A stretch of DNA of 47,697 nucleotides from the NCBI GenBank assembly GCA_020831465.1, contig JAFIGI010000006.1, positions 1 through 47,697 on the forward strand, written 5' to 3'. The position numbers and the translations under genes are program-made. How positions within the stretch are numbered: the first letter of the stretch is position 1; the number at the start of each line of letters is the position of its first letter. The stretch is from Chlamydiales bacterium. GTDB taxonomy: Bacteria; Chlamydiota; Chlamydiia; Chlamydiales; JAAKFR01. The notes beneath the pieces are model-generated. The model saw nothing but the letters and a program-made list of their open reading frames with translations. It had not been told where the DNA came from and searched no databases. Shown one piece after another: positions 7,783-18,300 of the stretch.

Positions 7783-8457
7783 ATGCAAACTCTAGCAAGA
7801 CTTTTCGGCCGCTCGCCCTTTGCCCCTTTGCAAACCCACATGGAAAAGGTGGCTATCTGTGTGAAGAAAATGCTTCCTCTTTTCGACGCGCTTGGAAAAA
7901 AAGATTATGAACTCGTCGCCTCTATCTCCAAGGAAATTTGCAGGCTCGAGCACGAAGCCGATCTGACTAAAAACGAAATCCGAAACAACCTGCCTACCGC
8001 TCTCTTTCTCCCAATTGCCCGTGCAAGCTTGTTGGAAATCCTAGCCCTGCAAGACAATATAGCCGACCGGATGGAGGACACTGCCGTTTTGCTGACATTC
8101 AAAAACCTTGAAATTTTACCTAGCTTTGAGGTAGAATTTCGTTCCTTTTTGATGCAAAACCTCGAAACGTTTGAAGGGGTCTACAAAATCATTAAAGAGA
8201 TGGGGCAGCTCCTTGAGAGCTCTTTCGGAGGCAAAGAGGCGGAAAAAGTGCGCAAGATGGTCGATGAAGTCGCCTTCAAAGAACGTGAATGTGATATCGT
8301 GCAGCGTGCGTTATTGAAAAAGATGTTCCAAGACTGCGACACATTATCGGGCCCGGCTTTTTTCTTGTGGATGAAAGTCATTCAGGAGCTCGCTTCTCTA
8401 TCCGACGAGTCGGAAAAACTCGCTAATCGAGTCCGAATGACACTCGAGGTTAAATAG
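7783..8457 (+). CDS. DUF47 family phosphate-transport accessory protein
   Basis: This 224-residue, all-helical protein resembles the DUF47/PhoU-like family (SKEICRLEHEADLTKNEIRNNLP, then LALQDNIADRMED). Members sit next to Pit phosphate permeases and are thought to modulate them. The permease starts 4 bp after this stop, so the pair is one operon. In C. trachomatis I recall the equivalent pair as CT691-CT692. The protein is cytosolic, with no membrane segment. Confidence 0.85.
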   Translation: MQTLARLFGRSPFAPLQTHMEKVAICVKKMLPLFDALGKKDYELVASISKEICRLEHEADLTKNEIRNNLPTALFLPIARASLLEILALQDNIADRMEDTAVLLTFKNLEILPSFEVEFRSFLMQNLETFEGVYKIIKEMGQLLESSFGGKEAEKVRKMVDEVAFKERECDIVQRALLKKMFQDCDTLSGPAFFLWMKVIQELASLSDESEKLANRVRMTLEVK

Positions 8458-8461
8458 CTCA

Positions 8462-9862
8462 ATGTCCTCCGCATTAATCCTTCTGATTCTCGCCTTGTTA
8501 TGCGGATTTTATGTAGCGTGGAATATTGGCGCTAACGATGTGGCCAACGCGGTCGGGACCTCCGTTGGTTCGGGGGCGCTCACCCTTAAGCAGGCAGTAC
8601 TGATAGCTGCGATCTTCGAGTTTGCCGGCGCCTTTTTCCTGGGAGGGAGGGTCTCGGAAACACTCGAATCGGGAATCGTCAATCCTCAAATTTTCTCCCA
8701 TGACATGGCTGATTATGTCTACGGAATGCTCGCCTCACTCTTGGCTGCAGGGGTTTGGCTGCAAACCGCTTCCTATTTCGGATGGCCAGTCTCAACAACC
8801 CATTCGATCGTAGGTGCGGTTCTCGGGTTTGGTATTGTGCTGGGAGGAGTTGAATCGATTTTCTGGGGGAAAATTGGTTCGATTGCGGCAAGCTGGGTCA
8901 TTTCACCGCTGCTTGGCGGGGGGCTTTCCTATTTGATTTTCTCAGTGATCCGGAGGAAGATTCTCTACAATCAATATCCAATTTCCGCCGCAAAGCGACT
9001 CAGCCCCTATCTCGTCTTCGTCATTTTCTTCGTCCTTACGATTATTATCCTCTTTGGCGGGCTCACAAATCTCAAACTCCATTTGAACATCTTCGAGGTG
9101 ATTCTGATTGCAGCCACCGTCGGTATTGTGTGCGGGGGGATCTCCTTTTTTCTTGTGAGGAGAATTAAAGAGTCTAGCAGACCGGCGCGCCAGCATAATC
9201 TTGATGTCGAGATTGGACTTAAAAAAGCGCAGAAAAATCTGCTCCGCGTCGAAGCGGCGTCACTTGGCGTCATGCAAGACAAGATCCATGATATCCTTCA
9301 AGAAGTGGAGGCTCTTTCGGAAAAAATAGAAGTTCCAGAAGTCGATAATGATTACCTCCTTGTCGAGCGGGTTTTTATCTACCTGCAAATTATTATTGCA
9401 TGCTTCATGGCTTTTGCGCATGGCTCTAACGACGTTGCCAATGCGATCGGGCCCCTTTCGGCGGTGATCAACGTTCTGCGTGGGGTCTCGATTGTCGGCA
9501 AGAGCGTTCCCGTCTGGCTTCTTCTTATCGGCGGTGTCGGCATCGTCATTGGGCTGGCCACATGGGGATGGAGAGTGATTGAAACGGTCGGGAGGAAAAT
9601 CACTGAACTTACCCCCTCTCGCGGCTTCGCTGCAGGGTTCGGTGCGACGATCACGATCATCCTCGCCTCCAAGCTCGGCCTGCCCATCTCGACCACCCAC
9701 GTCCTTGTCGGGGCCGTTCTAGGGGTGGGCTTCGCCCGCGGAATCGGCGCGATCAACCTAAACACCATCCGTGACATCGTCATTTCATGGGTGGTAACCG
9801 TTCCTGCCGGCGCCGTTTTGTCGGTTTTCTTCTTTTGGATCATTCGGCTCATCTTTTCCTGA
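8462..9862 (+). CDS. pit: PiT-family inorganic phosphate permease
   Basis: This 466-residue integral membrane protein has about ten hydrophobic segments and the inverted PiT duplication: NIGANDVANAVGTSVGSGAL near the N-terminus and GSNDVANAIGPLSAV in the second half, each followed by a PISTTH or PVSTTH motif. PiT transporters bring in phosphate by cation symport. A soluble loop of about 100 residues (REIKESS... to EVPEVDNDYL) joins the halves. It is cotranscribed with the DUF47 gene. Confidence 0.93.
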   Translation: MSSALILLILALLCGFYVAWNIGANDVANAVGTSVGSGALTLKQAVLIAAIFEFAGAFFLGGRVSETLESGIVNPQIFSHDMADYVYGMLASLLAAGVWLQTASYFGWPVSTTHSIVGAVLGFGIVLGGVESIFWGKIGSIAASWVISPLLGGGLSYLIFSVIRRKILYNQYPISAAKRLSPYLVFVIFFVLTIIILFGGLTNLKLHLNIFEVILIAATVGIVCGGISFFLVRRIKESSRPARQHNLDVEIGLKKAQKNLLRVEAASLGVMQDKIHDILQEVEALSEKIEVPEVDNDYLLVERVFIYLQIIIACFMAFAHGSNDVANAIGPLSAVINVLRGVSIVGKSVPVWLLLIGGVGIVIGLATWGWRVIETVGRKITELTPSRGFAAGFGATITIILASKLGLPISTTHVLVGAVLGVGFARGIGAINLNTIRDIVISWVVTVPAGAVLSVFFFWIIRLIFS

Positions 9863-9879
9863 ATCCTCCCTCGTTATTT

Positions 9880-9953
9880 GGACCACTTTCTTTTGATCCC
9901 GCTTTGCCTCGCTCACTCTCTAATCCTTCATTTTTGCGCAAGGTCAGCTGAAA
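9880..9953. repeat. partial copy of the 139-279 hairpin element
   Basis: GGACCACTTTCTTTTGATCC and the following GCTTTGCCTCGCTCACTCTC match 225-294 with few changes. Only the right half of the hairpin is present. It lies directly after the phosphate permease stop and ahead of the polysaccharide operon. Confidence 0.65.
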
Positions 9954-9987
9954 ATCCAGTTGCATATTTTAAAAAAAATGTGACACG

Positions 9988-11094
9988 TTGAGTTCAACTG
10001 CAGTTTTTTGGCTAAATATGATTTTGCTTGCAATCGAACCGCCTGTTTTAACCCCCTATTACGCCATCATCAAATGGGTTTTGATCATTGAAATGGCTCT
10101 TGTTGCCATCGTGGGAATTACGGCTATCTTGTTCCAGTGGCTACTTGTGCGCAGAAGAAAGAGAAGCATGATGTTGGTTCACGAAACCAAGACCTATTTT
10201 TTAGGCCTGGTAAATAAAAAACATCCCTTTGCTTTTTCACAATTTCCATCACGGTTAAGAGATATATCTGCGGTTTTGGCCGCGATCGTCGAACTGGATA
10301 AGGAAGAAAAGGATCCGCAGTGGGGGTTGCTCAAAAGAGAAATCTGTCGAGAATATTTGCTCCCCCAAGCCCGCAACCTGATTAAACGTCCCCACTGGAC
10401 GAGCAAATTGAAAGCCTTGCGCTGTTTTATTCATTACTCAGAGCATAAAGATGAGAATGCCATCTTACGTCAGCTCAATCATAAGATTCCCGTCGTCCGC
10501 TTTACAGCGGCACATGCTGCAATCAAAATTGGTACGGATAATGCACTTTTTGAGTTAATCAACGTGATGAACAGTTCTTCGCGCTTTTTACGCCAACCTG
10601 TGCGCGAGGCCCTATTGAAAGGGGGGGAGAAGACATTTCTTTATGTCGAAAAACGATTGGAAAGCGAAACCGATCCCTACGCTCGGCTCAGTTGTATTGA
10701 AATAGCAAAGGAAAGGATGAACGATCACATCGTTTCCTTAATCGAAAAGGATCTGCATGCTGAGCATAAAAATTTACGGATCGGTGCGATAAAGGCTTTA
10801 GGCCACTATAAAAATCCTAGATCCGCCCGACTTTTAATCCCTTTGCTCCAAGACCCTGAATGGGAGGTGCGCGCCCTTGCGGCACGCTCCCTTGGCTATC
10901 AGGAAGCAAAAGAGTCGGCCAGTGCACTTGAAACGCTTCTAAAAGATCAAACCTGGTGGGTGAGAATGAACTCTGCGTTAGCCTTAAAAAGGCTTGGAAG
11001 CGAAGGGATTGAAATTTTAAAAGGATTGCAGCCTGATACCGACTTATATGCTTATGAAGCAGCACATTATGTATTAAGCGTCGAGGGAGAATAG
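9988..11094 (+). CDS. membrane-anchored HEAT-repeat protein of a polysaccharide operon
   Basis: This 368-residue protein has a hydrophobic N-terminus (about residues 8-53, including YAIIKWVLIIEMALVAIVGI) and then a basic segment RRRKRS. From about residue 140 it carries HEAT/PBS-lyase-type repeats such as NLRIGAIKALGHYKNPRSAR and EWEVRALAARSLGYQEAKES. HEAT repeats bind proteins, so this is probably a membrane scaffold or regulator of the synthase that follows after only 6 bp. The TTG start at 9988 has no clear ribosome site; ATG at 10018 is an alternative. It has no catalytic motif. It fills the place where pga or bcs operons carry accessory subunits, but is not homologous to PgaD or BcsB by eye. 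Confidence 0.7.
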   Translation: MSSTAVFWLNMILLAIEPPVLTPYYAIIKWVLIIEMALVAIVGITAILFQWLLVRRRKRSMMLVHETKTYFLGLVNKKHPFAFSQFPSRLRDISAVLAAIVELDKEEKDPQWGLLKREICREYLLPQARNLIKRPHWTSKLKALRCFIHYSEHKDENAILRQLNHKIPVVRFTAAHAAIKIGTDNALFELINVMNSSSRFLRQPVREALLKGGEKTFLYVEKRLESETDPYARLSCIEIAKERMNDHIVSLIEKDLHAEHKNLRIGAIKALGHYKNPRSARLLIPLLQDPEWEVRALAARSLGYQEAKESASALETLLKDQTWWVRMNSALALKRLGSEGIEILKGLQPDTDLYAYEAAHYVLSVEGE

Positions 11095-11100
11095 AAATTC

Positions 11101-12516
11101 ATGATCACAACACATACGCCCTACTTATGGATAGATGCATCCCTCTTGACTTACTTTTTACTTTTAAACGGCTTTTACGCTTTTATTTTACTGTTAGGTT
11201 TTCCGGTTATTTTTAGGCGGTTAAAAGAGATCGGTTCGCCCGATGTCGATCAGCTTATGACGCAAGATGATCTTCCACCGATTTCGATTATCATCCCCGC
11301 CTTCAACGAACACAAGATCATTCACGAAGCGATCGCCTCGATATTTAATCTCGACTATCCGCACTACACATTGATTGTTGTGAATGACGGCTCGGAAGAT
11401 GAGACGATGGAGGTGCTAAAAGAGCGGTACGGCCTAATGCGCATTCCTCCGGCAATCCCTGCAAGGATTAAGACCGAGCCGGTTCGTGCCGTTTATCGCT
11501 CTAAAGCACATCCTAATTTTATCGTCGTCGATAAAGAGCGGGGAAATCAGGAGGATGCGGTTAACGCCGGCTTGAATGTCTGCTCAGATCCCTATTACTT
11601 GGCTACTGATGCCGATGCTCTTGTTGAACCCGATACCCTTCGTAAATTGGCTCGAGTCTTTTTGACACGCCATCATACGATTGGAGTAGGGGGGGCGCTT
11701 AGAGTCGGTAATGGATGCAGAGTCGAAAATGGGCTGATCAAAGAAATTCGCCTCCCCTCGACTTATCTCACAAAAATGCAGCTTCTTGAATATTTGCGGG
11801 GCTTTTTCTTTGGAAGGCTTGGATGGAATGCTCTTGGCGGTCCGTTCGTATTGTGCGGCGCCTTCGGTTTACATGAGAAACGGGCCGTTCTAGATACGGG
11901 AGGCTATCGCTACAATGTTCCCGCTGCAGATATCGATCTTACTATCCGCCTTCACGGAAAGATGCACGAGCTAAAAAGCAAATACAATATGGAGTATGTA
12001 CCCGATGCGGTAATCTGGACTGAGGTTCCCAGGGGCTATAAAGATCTCTCCTTGCAGCGGAAACGTTGGTACTGTTCGGTTATCGATGTCTTTTGGAAGT
12101 ACAAGTATATGACATTTTACCCGAAATACGCCCGTGTTGGTTTTTTGTACATCCCTTATTTGCTTCTTGGTGAGGCTGTAGGTCCCCTAATAGAGGCCTT
12201 TGCTTACCTCTATATCATTTTTACCGCCTTGATGGGGGTTTTGAATTACCATTTCCTCTGGATGTGGATTTTAATCGCATGGGGATTCAGCACTTTGTTG
12301 ACCTTTCTCTCTCTGGGAATGGAACAAGTCGTTTTTAGAAAGTATGTACGAGTGAGAGATGTCCTTCAGCTGGTTGGTTTAACCCTTTTAGAAAATTTTG
12401 GCTACCGGCAACTGAGTGTTTGGTGGAGAGTCGTTGGTTTTTTTAGGTTTTTTACTAAGCATCGCCATTATCGCGAGCATTCGGAAAGGCATGTATTCTC
12501 AGAAGGAAAAAAATGA
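11101..12516 (+). CDS. processive family 2 glycosyltransferase (PgaC/BcsA-like synthase)
   Basis: This 471-residue membrane synthase has an N-terminal TM segment (about 15-37), a cytosolic GT-A domain and three to four C-terminal TM helices. The processive-synthase signature is complete: NDGSED (95-100), DADA (170-173), AADID in place of TED (275-279, with the base Asp kept) and QRKRW (319-323). Such enzymes polymerise a beta-linked glycan from a UDP-sugar and push it across the inner membrane. No PilZ domain is visible, so c-di-GMP control is not evident. It overlaps the next gene by 4 bp (ATGA). The polymer (GlcNAc, glucose or uronate) cannot be told from motifs. Confidence 0.88.
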   Translation: MITTHTPYLWIDASLLTYFLLLNGFYAFILLLGFPVIFRRLKEIGSPDVDQLMTQDDLPPISIIIPAFNEHKIIHEAIASIFNLDYPHYTLIVVNDGSEDETMEVLKERYGLMRIPPAIPARIKTEPVRAVYRSKAHPNFIVVDKERGNQEDAVNAGLNVCSDPYYLATDADALVEPDTLRKLARVFLTRHHTIGVGGALRVGNGCRVENGLIKEIRLPSTYLTKMQLLEYLRGFFFGRLGWNALGGPFVLCGAFGLHEKRAVLDTGGYRYNVPAADIDLTIRLHGKMHELKSKYNMEYVPDAVIWTEVPRGYKDLSLQRKRWYCSVIDVFWKYKYMTFYPKYARVGFLYIPYLLLGEAVGPLIEAFAYLYIIFTALMGVLNYHFLWMWILIAWGFSTLLTFLSLGMEQVVFRKYVRVRDVLQLVGLTLLENFGYRQLSVWWRVVGFFRFFTKHRHYREHSERHVFSEGKK

Positions 12517-15359
12517 ATTTTCGAGAGGCTTTTTACAGACTTATTCAAATCCTAACAATTTTATCGTTTGTTGCAGTGGTAGTCTTGGTCTTTCTTTTTT
12601 TAAGGCAGCTTCCCCCCCCGCCAACTAATCCTGAGAATATTGCGACACTATTTTACTTAGACGAGAATTTCGAACAAGCTGCTGAAATTCTCCGTCCGAT
12701 TGCAAGGGAAAATCCTGATAGATTAGAAGCGAATTATATATTTGCTATGTCCCTGCTGAGGACACAGAGAAGACTCGAAGCGGAAAAAGTTTTCAGAAGG
12801 CTTTATGAACTATACCCTAGAAATGTTGATGTTCAATTAGGATTAGCAGATACCTTACTTGCCCTAAGACGCTACGATCAAGCCATCCCGATATACGAAA
12901 ACCTAGTGGAGCAAAACCCCAGAAGGGGGGCTTATCGCTTGCTTCTGGGTGAAGCTTACTATGAAGCGGGCGAAAACATGAAGGCTGCCGAAACATTTCG
13001 CTACATGATCGAGCGTAACATGGATAGAAATAGAGCCATCGAAAGATTTAAAGCTCTTTATGGATTGCCTGAATATGATCCCGAGATGCCTCTTGGATTT
13101 GGGGTTTACGAAAAGCCTGACCAAACTCTTATGAATTTCCGCACTCAGAAAGATTTTATCGAAGTCAAGGAAGGAGAGACTTGGAAGCCGGTATTTCTCA
13201 AAGGCCTTAACTTAACAGCGACTCCTCCCGGCTACTATGTATCGGATCCCCCAAGAGAGTACCACTTTTACGAGGAATGGCTCACGAAAATCGCTGATAT
13301 GAACTGCAATGTCGTGCGGCTATATACTCTTGCTGCACCAGCTTTTTATCATGCGTTGAAAGCGCATAATGAACGATCAGAAAAAAAACTATGGCTTCTT
13401 CAGGAAGTCTGGCTTCATGTTCGCGATCATCGTTTTCAAGCGATCGAGGAAGCCTTTGACTTGTATGATCCTGAATGGGAAAAAGAATTCATGCAGGAGA
13501 TCATGGATGCCGTAGATGCAATCCACGGGCAGGGCAATGTCGTTAAAAGACGAAGAGGGAGTACAGGAGGAATCTTCACCGCAGACGTCTCGCCCTATGT
13601 TGTCGGAATTGCTCTCGGAAAAGAACTTGAGACATATATCGCGTTGGAAACGAATGAAGCAAATCCGGAAGAAACCTCTTTTGCCGGTCAGTATATAGGT
13701 ATGGAAAAAGGTAATCCGACTGAAGCTTGGTTTGCAAGAATGTGCGATTTTACAGCTTATTACCAAATGACCCATTACAATTCTCAATGCCCGCTGAGCG
13801 TTGTTAATGCTCCCCAACTCGACCCGATGGAACACCCCTCAGCAGCAAGTTTTGAAGAGCAACATGCTTGGGAGGAGCTCTATGGTATACCGAAGTTTCC
13901 TTTTCAAAGGTTTAGTTTTGAAAATGATGTCGTAGAACTAGATATTCAGCGCTTTTGTACAACCTCTTTATTTCCTGCAGGATTATTTGCCTGTTACCAT
14001 AGCTATCCGCATTGGCCCGATTTCATGTGGGCGGATTGGAAATATCAAATTGCTGAAGACGAAGAAGGGCCGAATCCATTTTACGGACACGTTGTTGAAT
14101 TAAAAGATTACCATAAAAATTTTCCCTTGGTAATGGGAGAGTATGGGGTATCGACAAGCTGGTATTCGGTCTACAGTACAATTAATTCCATTAATCAAGG
14201 CGGTTACACGGAAGAGGAGCAAGCGGAGATTCTTGAGAGGTGGACAAATAATCTGTTCGACACAAAATATGCGGGGGCAATTGTCTTCGAATTTCAAGAT
14301 GAGTGGTGGCATCCTTCGGTCGTTATCTTCGACTTTCAAGAACCCGTTACCAGGCGTTTGTGGTTCAATGTTATTGATGCAGCATCAAATTATGGCGTTG
14401 AAACCTATATTCCCCTGCAACCAACTCCTTTGCTTAGCGGAGAGAAAAGGCAGTGGAGGAGAGCGAAAAGGATGGCTTCTTCTCGATTCTTTACCCGTCG
14501 CAAACCAGGAGATTTAAAACGGATTTATACAACATCTGATTTTGCCTTTCTTTATGTGCGTTTAGATGTTGAACCTTTCGAAGAAGCAGGATGGGATGGA
14601 CATCATTACTCTATCGCACTCTCTACCTATCCCGGTAAATTTGGCTCTCATCTCCTTCCAGAGAGCGGTTTAAATTTAGAGGCCGGTGCGAATTTTCTTG
14701 TTGAACTAGAAGAGAATCAGCCAGCCCGTCTATTGATTGCAAAAAACTACAATCCGCATGAATGGCAAAGCGCTCACCCACTTTTAGGGGGAAGAACGTT
14801 GACAAGGAAATACGAAGAGCTCTCGGGCATAGATTTTCAAGCTCCTTTTGAAGAGATTCTGATTCCTACGCAACCCTACCATATTGGCCGAGACGGAACG
14901 ATTTACCAAGAAATGTATACCAATATGAGCGAACTTAGGTATGGTACGGCCGATTATACAAAATCCGATTTTAACCATTTAGCTGCCTGGCATTACGATA
15001 AAGAGAATGGAATGATTGAGATCAGGATACCTTGGATGTTGCTATTTGTCACAGATCCTCCGCGAAGGGAGGTATTGTTAAAATTGGTTCCGGGTTGGGA
15101 TCCCTTTAGATCATTAAGCATTCGAACTCCGGGAATTGGAATAGTAGCCGTTTCGATCGATAGTGAAGGGGAGATCGAGTCTCTACCGAAAAATGACCAA
15201 GGCTTTATTTCGATCGAGAGCATGCCGCTTTACACTTGGGAAAAATGGAATAGCATCCCGCCTTACGAGAGTCGGTTTAAAAAAAGTTATTTTACACTTG
15301 AGAGGTTATTCAAAAACCTCAATTTACCAGCAAATGTTCACGGAGTCTTCTCTCAATGA
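12513..15359 (+). CDS. membrane-anchored TPR-glycoside hydrolase fusion
   Basis: This 948-residue protein has one N-terminal TM helix (about 10-30), two to four TPRs (about 45-185), a clan-A-like (TIM-barrel) glycoside hydrolase region (about 225-620) and a beta-rich C-terminal region (about 665-930) that recalls CBM9/DOMON carbohydrate-binding folds. The barrel begins LKGLNLTA. GIALGKELE (about 362-370) sits where clan-A enzymes carry the acid/base Glu, and VMGEYGVS (about 541-548) resembles the beta-7 nucleophile motif. GAIVFEFQDEWWH follows. It faces the periplasm. By position it parallels PgaB or BcsZ, trimming or guiding polymer, but the TPR-GH fusion itself is unusual. It overlaps both neighbours by 4 bp. 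Confidence 0.75.
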   Translation: MNFREAFYRLIQILTILSFVAVVVLVFLFLRQLPPPPTNPENIATLFYLDENFEQAAEILRPIARENPDRLEANYIFAMSLLRTQRRLEAEKVFRRLYELYPRNVDVQLGLADTLLALRRYDQAIPIYENLVEQNPRRGAYRLLLGEAYYEAGENMKAAETFRYMIERNMDRNRAIERFKALYGLPEYDPEMPLGFGVYEKPDQTLMNFRTQKDFIEVKEGETWKPVFLKGLNLTATPPGYYVSDPPREYHFYEEWLTKIADMNCNVVRLYTLAAPAFYHALKAHNERSEKKLWLLQEVWLHVRDHRFQAIEEAFDLYDPEWEKEFMQEIMDAVDAIHGQGNVVKRRRGSTGGIFTADVSPYVVGIALGKELETYIALETNEANPEETSFAGQYIGMEKGNPTEAWFARMCDFTAYYQMTHYNSQCPLSVVNAPQLDPMEHPSAASFEEQHAWEELYGIPKFPFQRFSFENDVVELDIQRFCTTSLFPAGLFACYHSYPHWPDFMWADWKYQIAEDEEGPNPFYGHVVELKDYHKNFPLVMGEYGVSTSWYSVYSTINSINQGGYTEEEQAEILERWTNNLFDTKYAGAIVFEFQDEWWHPSVVIFDFQEPVTRRLWFNVIDAASNYGVETYIPLQPTPLLSGEKRQWRRAKRMASSRFFTRRKPGDLKRIYTTSDFAFLYVRLDVEPFEEAGWDGHHYSIALSTYPGKFGSHLLPESGLNLEAGANFLVELEENQPARLLIAKNYNPHEWQSAHPLLGGRTLTRKYEELSGIDFQAPFEEILIPTQPYHIGRDGTIYQEMYTNMSELRYGTADYTKSDFNHLAAWHYDKENGMIEIRIPWMLLFVTDPPRREVLLKLVPGWDPFRSLSIRTPGIGIVAVSIDSEGEIESLPKNDQGFISIESMPLYTWEKWNSIPPYESRFKKSYFTLERLFKNLNLPANVHGVFSQ

Positions 15360-18300
15360 ATAAACTTAGAATAGCTTGTTCGATTATCACGACTTTTTTT
15401 ACGTTTGGTCTTCTAGGTTCAAACTCAAATTGCACCAACATAGAAGAACACATCGAAAAGGTTGTCGAGAGAGGCGAGCGCCGTACATTAGGTCGCCAAT
15501 ATAAACTTTTGGGAGATTGCTACACGAGTCACAATAATAAAGAAATGGCTCAGAGAGCTTATATTAAGGCTCTATCTTTCCCATACGAGGCGCTCACCGC
15601 TCAAGAACGGATGGAAATTGCCGAATCACTGATGGATCTCGGTGCGGTTAAATTTGCAAAAGCTGAACTAAGAAAAATTCTTCAAAATGAACCCGACAAT
15701 CAGAGTGCAAGCCTTCTTTTGAGGCAATACGAGGATCAGGTTGAGGAACTCCATAAGAAAAGGAAGGAGCCTAGTTTTCCGGATCATAAATTGATTGAGA
15801 CGGAATGTGATCCGTTGCTTACCGAAATTCAGGAGGCTAAAGAGAAAGGCCACAAAGGACGGTTGGGGTACCTCTATAAGCAATTGGGCGATTGTTATGC
15901 CATTTCTGAACATCAGGAAGAAGCTGTGAAAGCTTATGAAAAGGCTAGATCGTACCCTTACGATGCCCTTTACAGCCATGCCCGTTTAGAAATAGCGGAA
16001 TACTTGGGCAAGACCGAGCACTATAAAGAGGCATTAGCCGAGCTCAACAAGATCCTCCGCCGTGAACCCGAAAATCTCCGTGCCCTTACACTCAAGGCGC
16101 AATTTCAATCCTGGTCGACCAGTCTGGATGAAGCCGAAAGAAATATCGATTTAGTCTTGGAAAGGGAGCCACAAAACGTCAATGCTCGTTTGATAAAAGC
16201 CTACATTATGCTCGATTCAGAACGCGAAAAAGAATCGATCATGCTTTTTCATGAAATTTTAAATGAAAAAGATTTAACGGTTGAACAGCAATTCGATGCG
16301 CGCTATGGACTCTCTGCAGCCTACATTGCGAACGGTCAAATCTCTAGGGCCGAGAGTGCTATGCAAAATCTACAGCCACGAACCTCTTCTCAAATCAGAA
16401 GAGTAGAAATGCTTGAGGAAAAGCTATTTGCTCTTAAGACAACCCCCGCCCCGGATCCTAAAGAGGTCAGAGAAGAAGAAATCTTATGTTCACATTATTT
16501 AAGGGAGATCCAAAAAGCTAAAAGGGAAAGAAGGCTCGATGAGCTGGCATCTTTTTACAAAGAGTTGGGCGATTGCTATGCGATTCATCAAAAGAGAGAT
16601 TTAGCAGCTGATGCTTATGAAACAGCCTTTTCTCATCCCTCAAGAGATCTGACGATCAAGCAGCGCATCGAAATGGCCGCTTTTCTAGGAAACCAGGATC
16701 GATATGACTCTGCCATTACACAATTGGATAAGATTCTGGGGATCAGTCCGAAGAACAAACAGGCGCTTATTCTCATTGCTAGATTCCATTCTTGGAGAGG
16801 AGAGAGGGGTGATCAAGAACGCGCCGAAATTTACATTGATCGGGTCTTAGCTGTAGAACCAACAAATATTGAGGCCCGCATCATTAAAGCTAATGTGTTG
16901 ACCTATACCGATCGATCTAAAGAGGCGATCGAGATTTATCACGATCTTTTAGAAAAAAAATACATCCTTACGCCTGAGGAAATCTTTTGGGTCCGGTACG
17001 GCCTTGCTCTTGCTTATACAAATGAGCAGGAATATGTTATGGCTGAAATGTTATTGATGCTAACCGACGCTGAATTCCCCTACCAGGAGACGAAAATTGT
17101 CCAACTAAGAAAAGGGATTAGAGAGGCGAAAGAAAAAATTCCCGAAGAGAGACGCGCTGAACAAGAGAAATTTTTAGGTGAGAAAGTCAAATGGGCAAAC
17201 GCCTTGCTGAATCAAAGAAGTTTCCATTGGGCAATGTTGGAACTCTATGAAGTCCTACGTTGTGATCCATCTGATGCATATGCTCGTTTGATCCTGGCTA
17301 GAGGACTTGGGTTAATGGGATACTATAGCGAAGCGTTATGGGTACTGAATTCAATTCTTTGCAAGGATCCCTCCAATGTCGATGCATGGGTTGTAAAAGG
17401 CATGATTCTAAGATGGAAACGGAACATTCCTGCCAGCACATGCGCATTTTGTACAGCGCTGGCTATTGATGAAGAAAATTTTGATGCCAGGACCGGACTT
17501 GCTTGGACAAACCTTGCAAGAGGTGATCAAGTAGCTGCTTATCAGATGGTTGCCACAACTCCGGTAACTAACTCTAGCCAAATTCAAGAGGTGAATGATT
17601 TGTGCTGGGAAATAGCGCTCGGACCGAATTTTGGATTTGATTATGCCCTCTATAGGGATTCTGACCACATAATTACAGAAGATTATTACGCAGACCTTTA
17701 TGGATATTTTAAAGATTACAGGATCGGTTTATCGTATCGTCATGCCTACGCTGAGCAGCCTGTAGCTGTAGATCTCGATGTAGATCTGGTCCAGCGTGCC
17801 GATGCAGGATATTTGGAGGTTACAAAATTCTGGACTCCTCACTTCGATTTTGGTGCCGGTGTTGGATATGCTTATGCAAACCAAGACGAATATCTTCTTG
17901 GGCGAGCATTTGCAAACTACCGTACAGACACTGGGAGCTTCTATCTATCTTCAACTTATGATATTTTCTTTCCAACAGCAGCTGCTATTTTCTTCGAGAT
18001 TAGAACATGGGAAAACCTGATCAGCTATGTAAATGTCCTTTCAGGTTGGTGGACAGTCGGAGGCGAATACGCCTATACTTACTATACGGACAGCAACCAT
18101 TCTAACCGTTTTGACGCTTGGGTTGATTATACGCTATTTCGCTGTCCGAATTGGTACTTGCTTGTCAATTACCGCTTCCGCTTTTGGGATTTTGCCGATC
18201 AAATCGTCGGTCCTTTTGTCGTTCCGGGGATCTTCGGTGGGACCGGGTACTTTGATCCTTTCAACTTTTTCGAAAACCGCCTAGGAGTCGCATTTATCTA

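Noticed and set aside
9260..9852. Two overlapping minus-strand frames of 146 and 157 codons across the phosphate permease
   Set aside because: They mirror the conserved second half of the PiT permease. Products are Arg/Thr/Pro-rich, typical of shadows.
13389..13835. 148-codon frame antisense to the TPR-hydrolase gene
   Set aside because: The plus-strand gene has continuous domain structure; the antisense product has no start context or motif.
15356..17640. Repeated TPR-coding blocks as a possible DNA tandem repeat or CRISPR-like array
   Set aside because: Repetition is at protein level with diverged DNA. No short identical repeats with regular spacers occur anywhere in the window.
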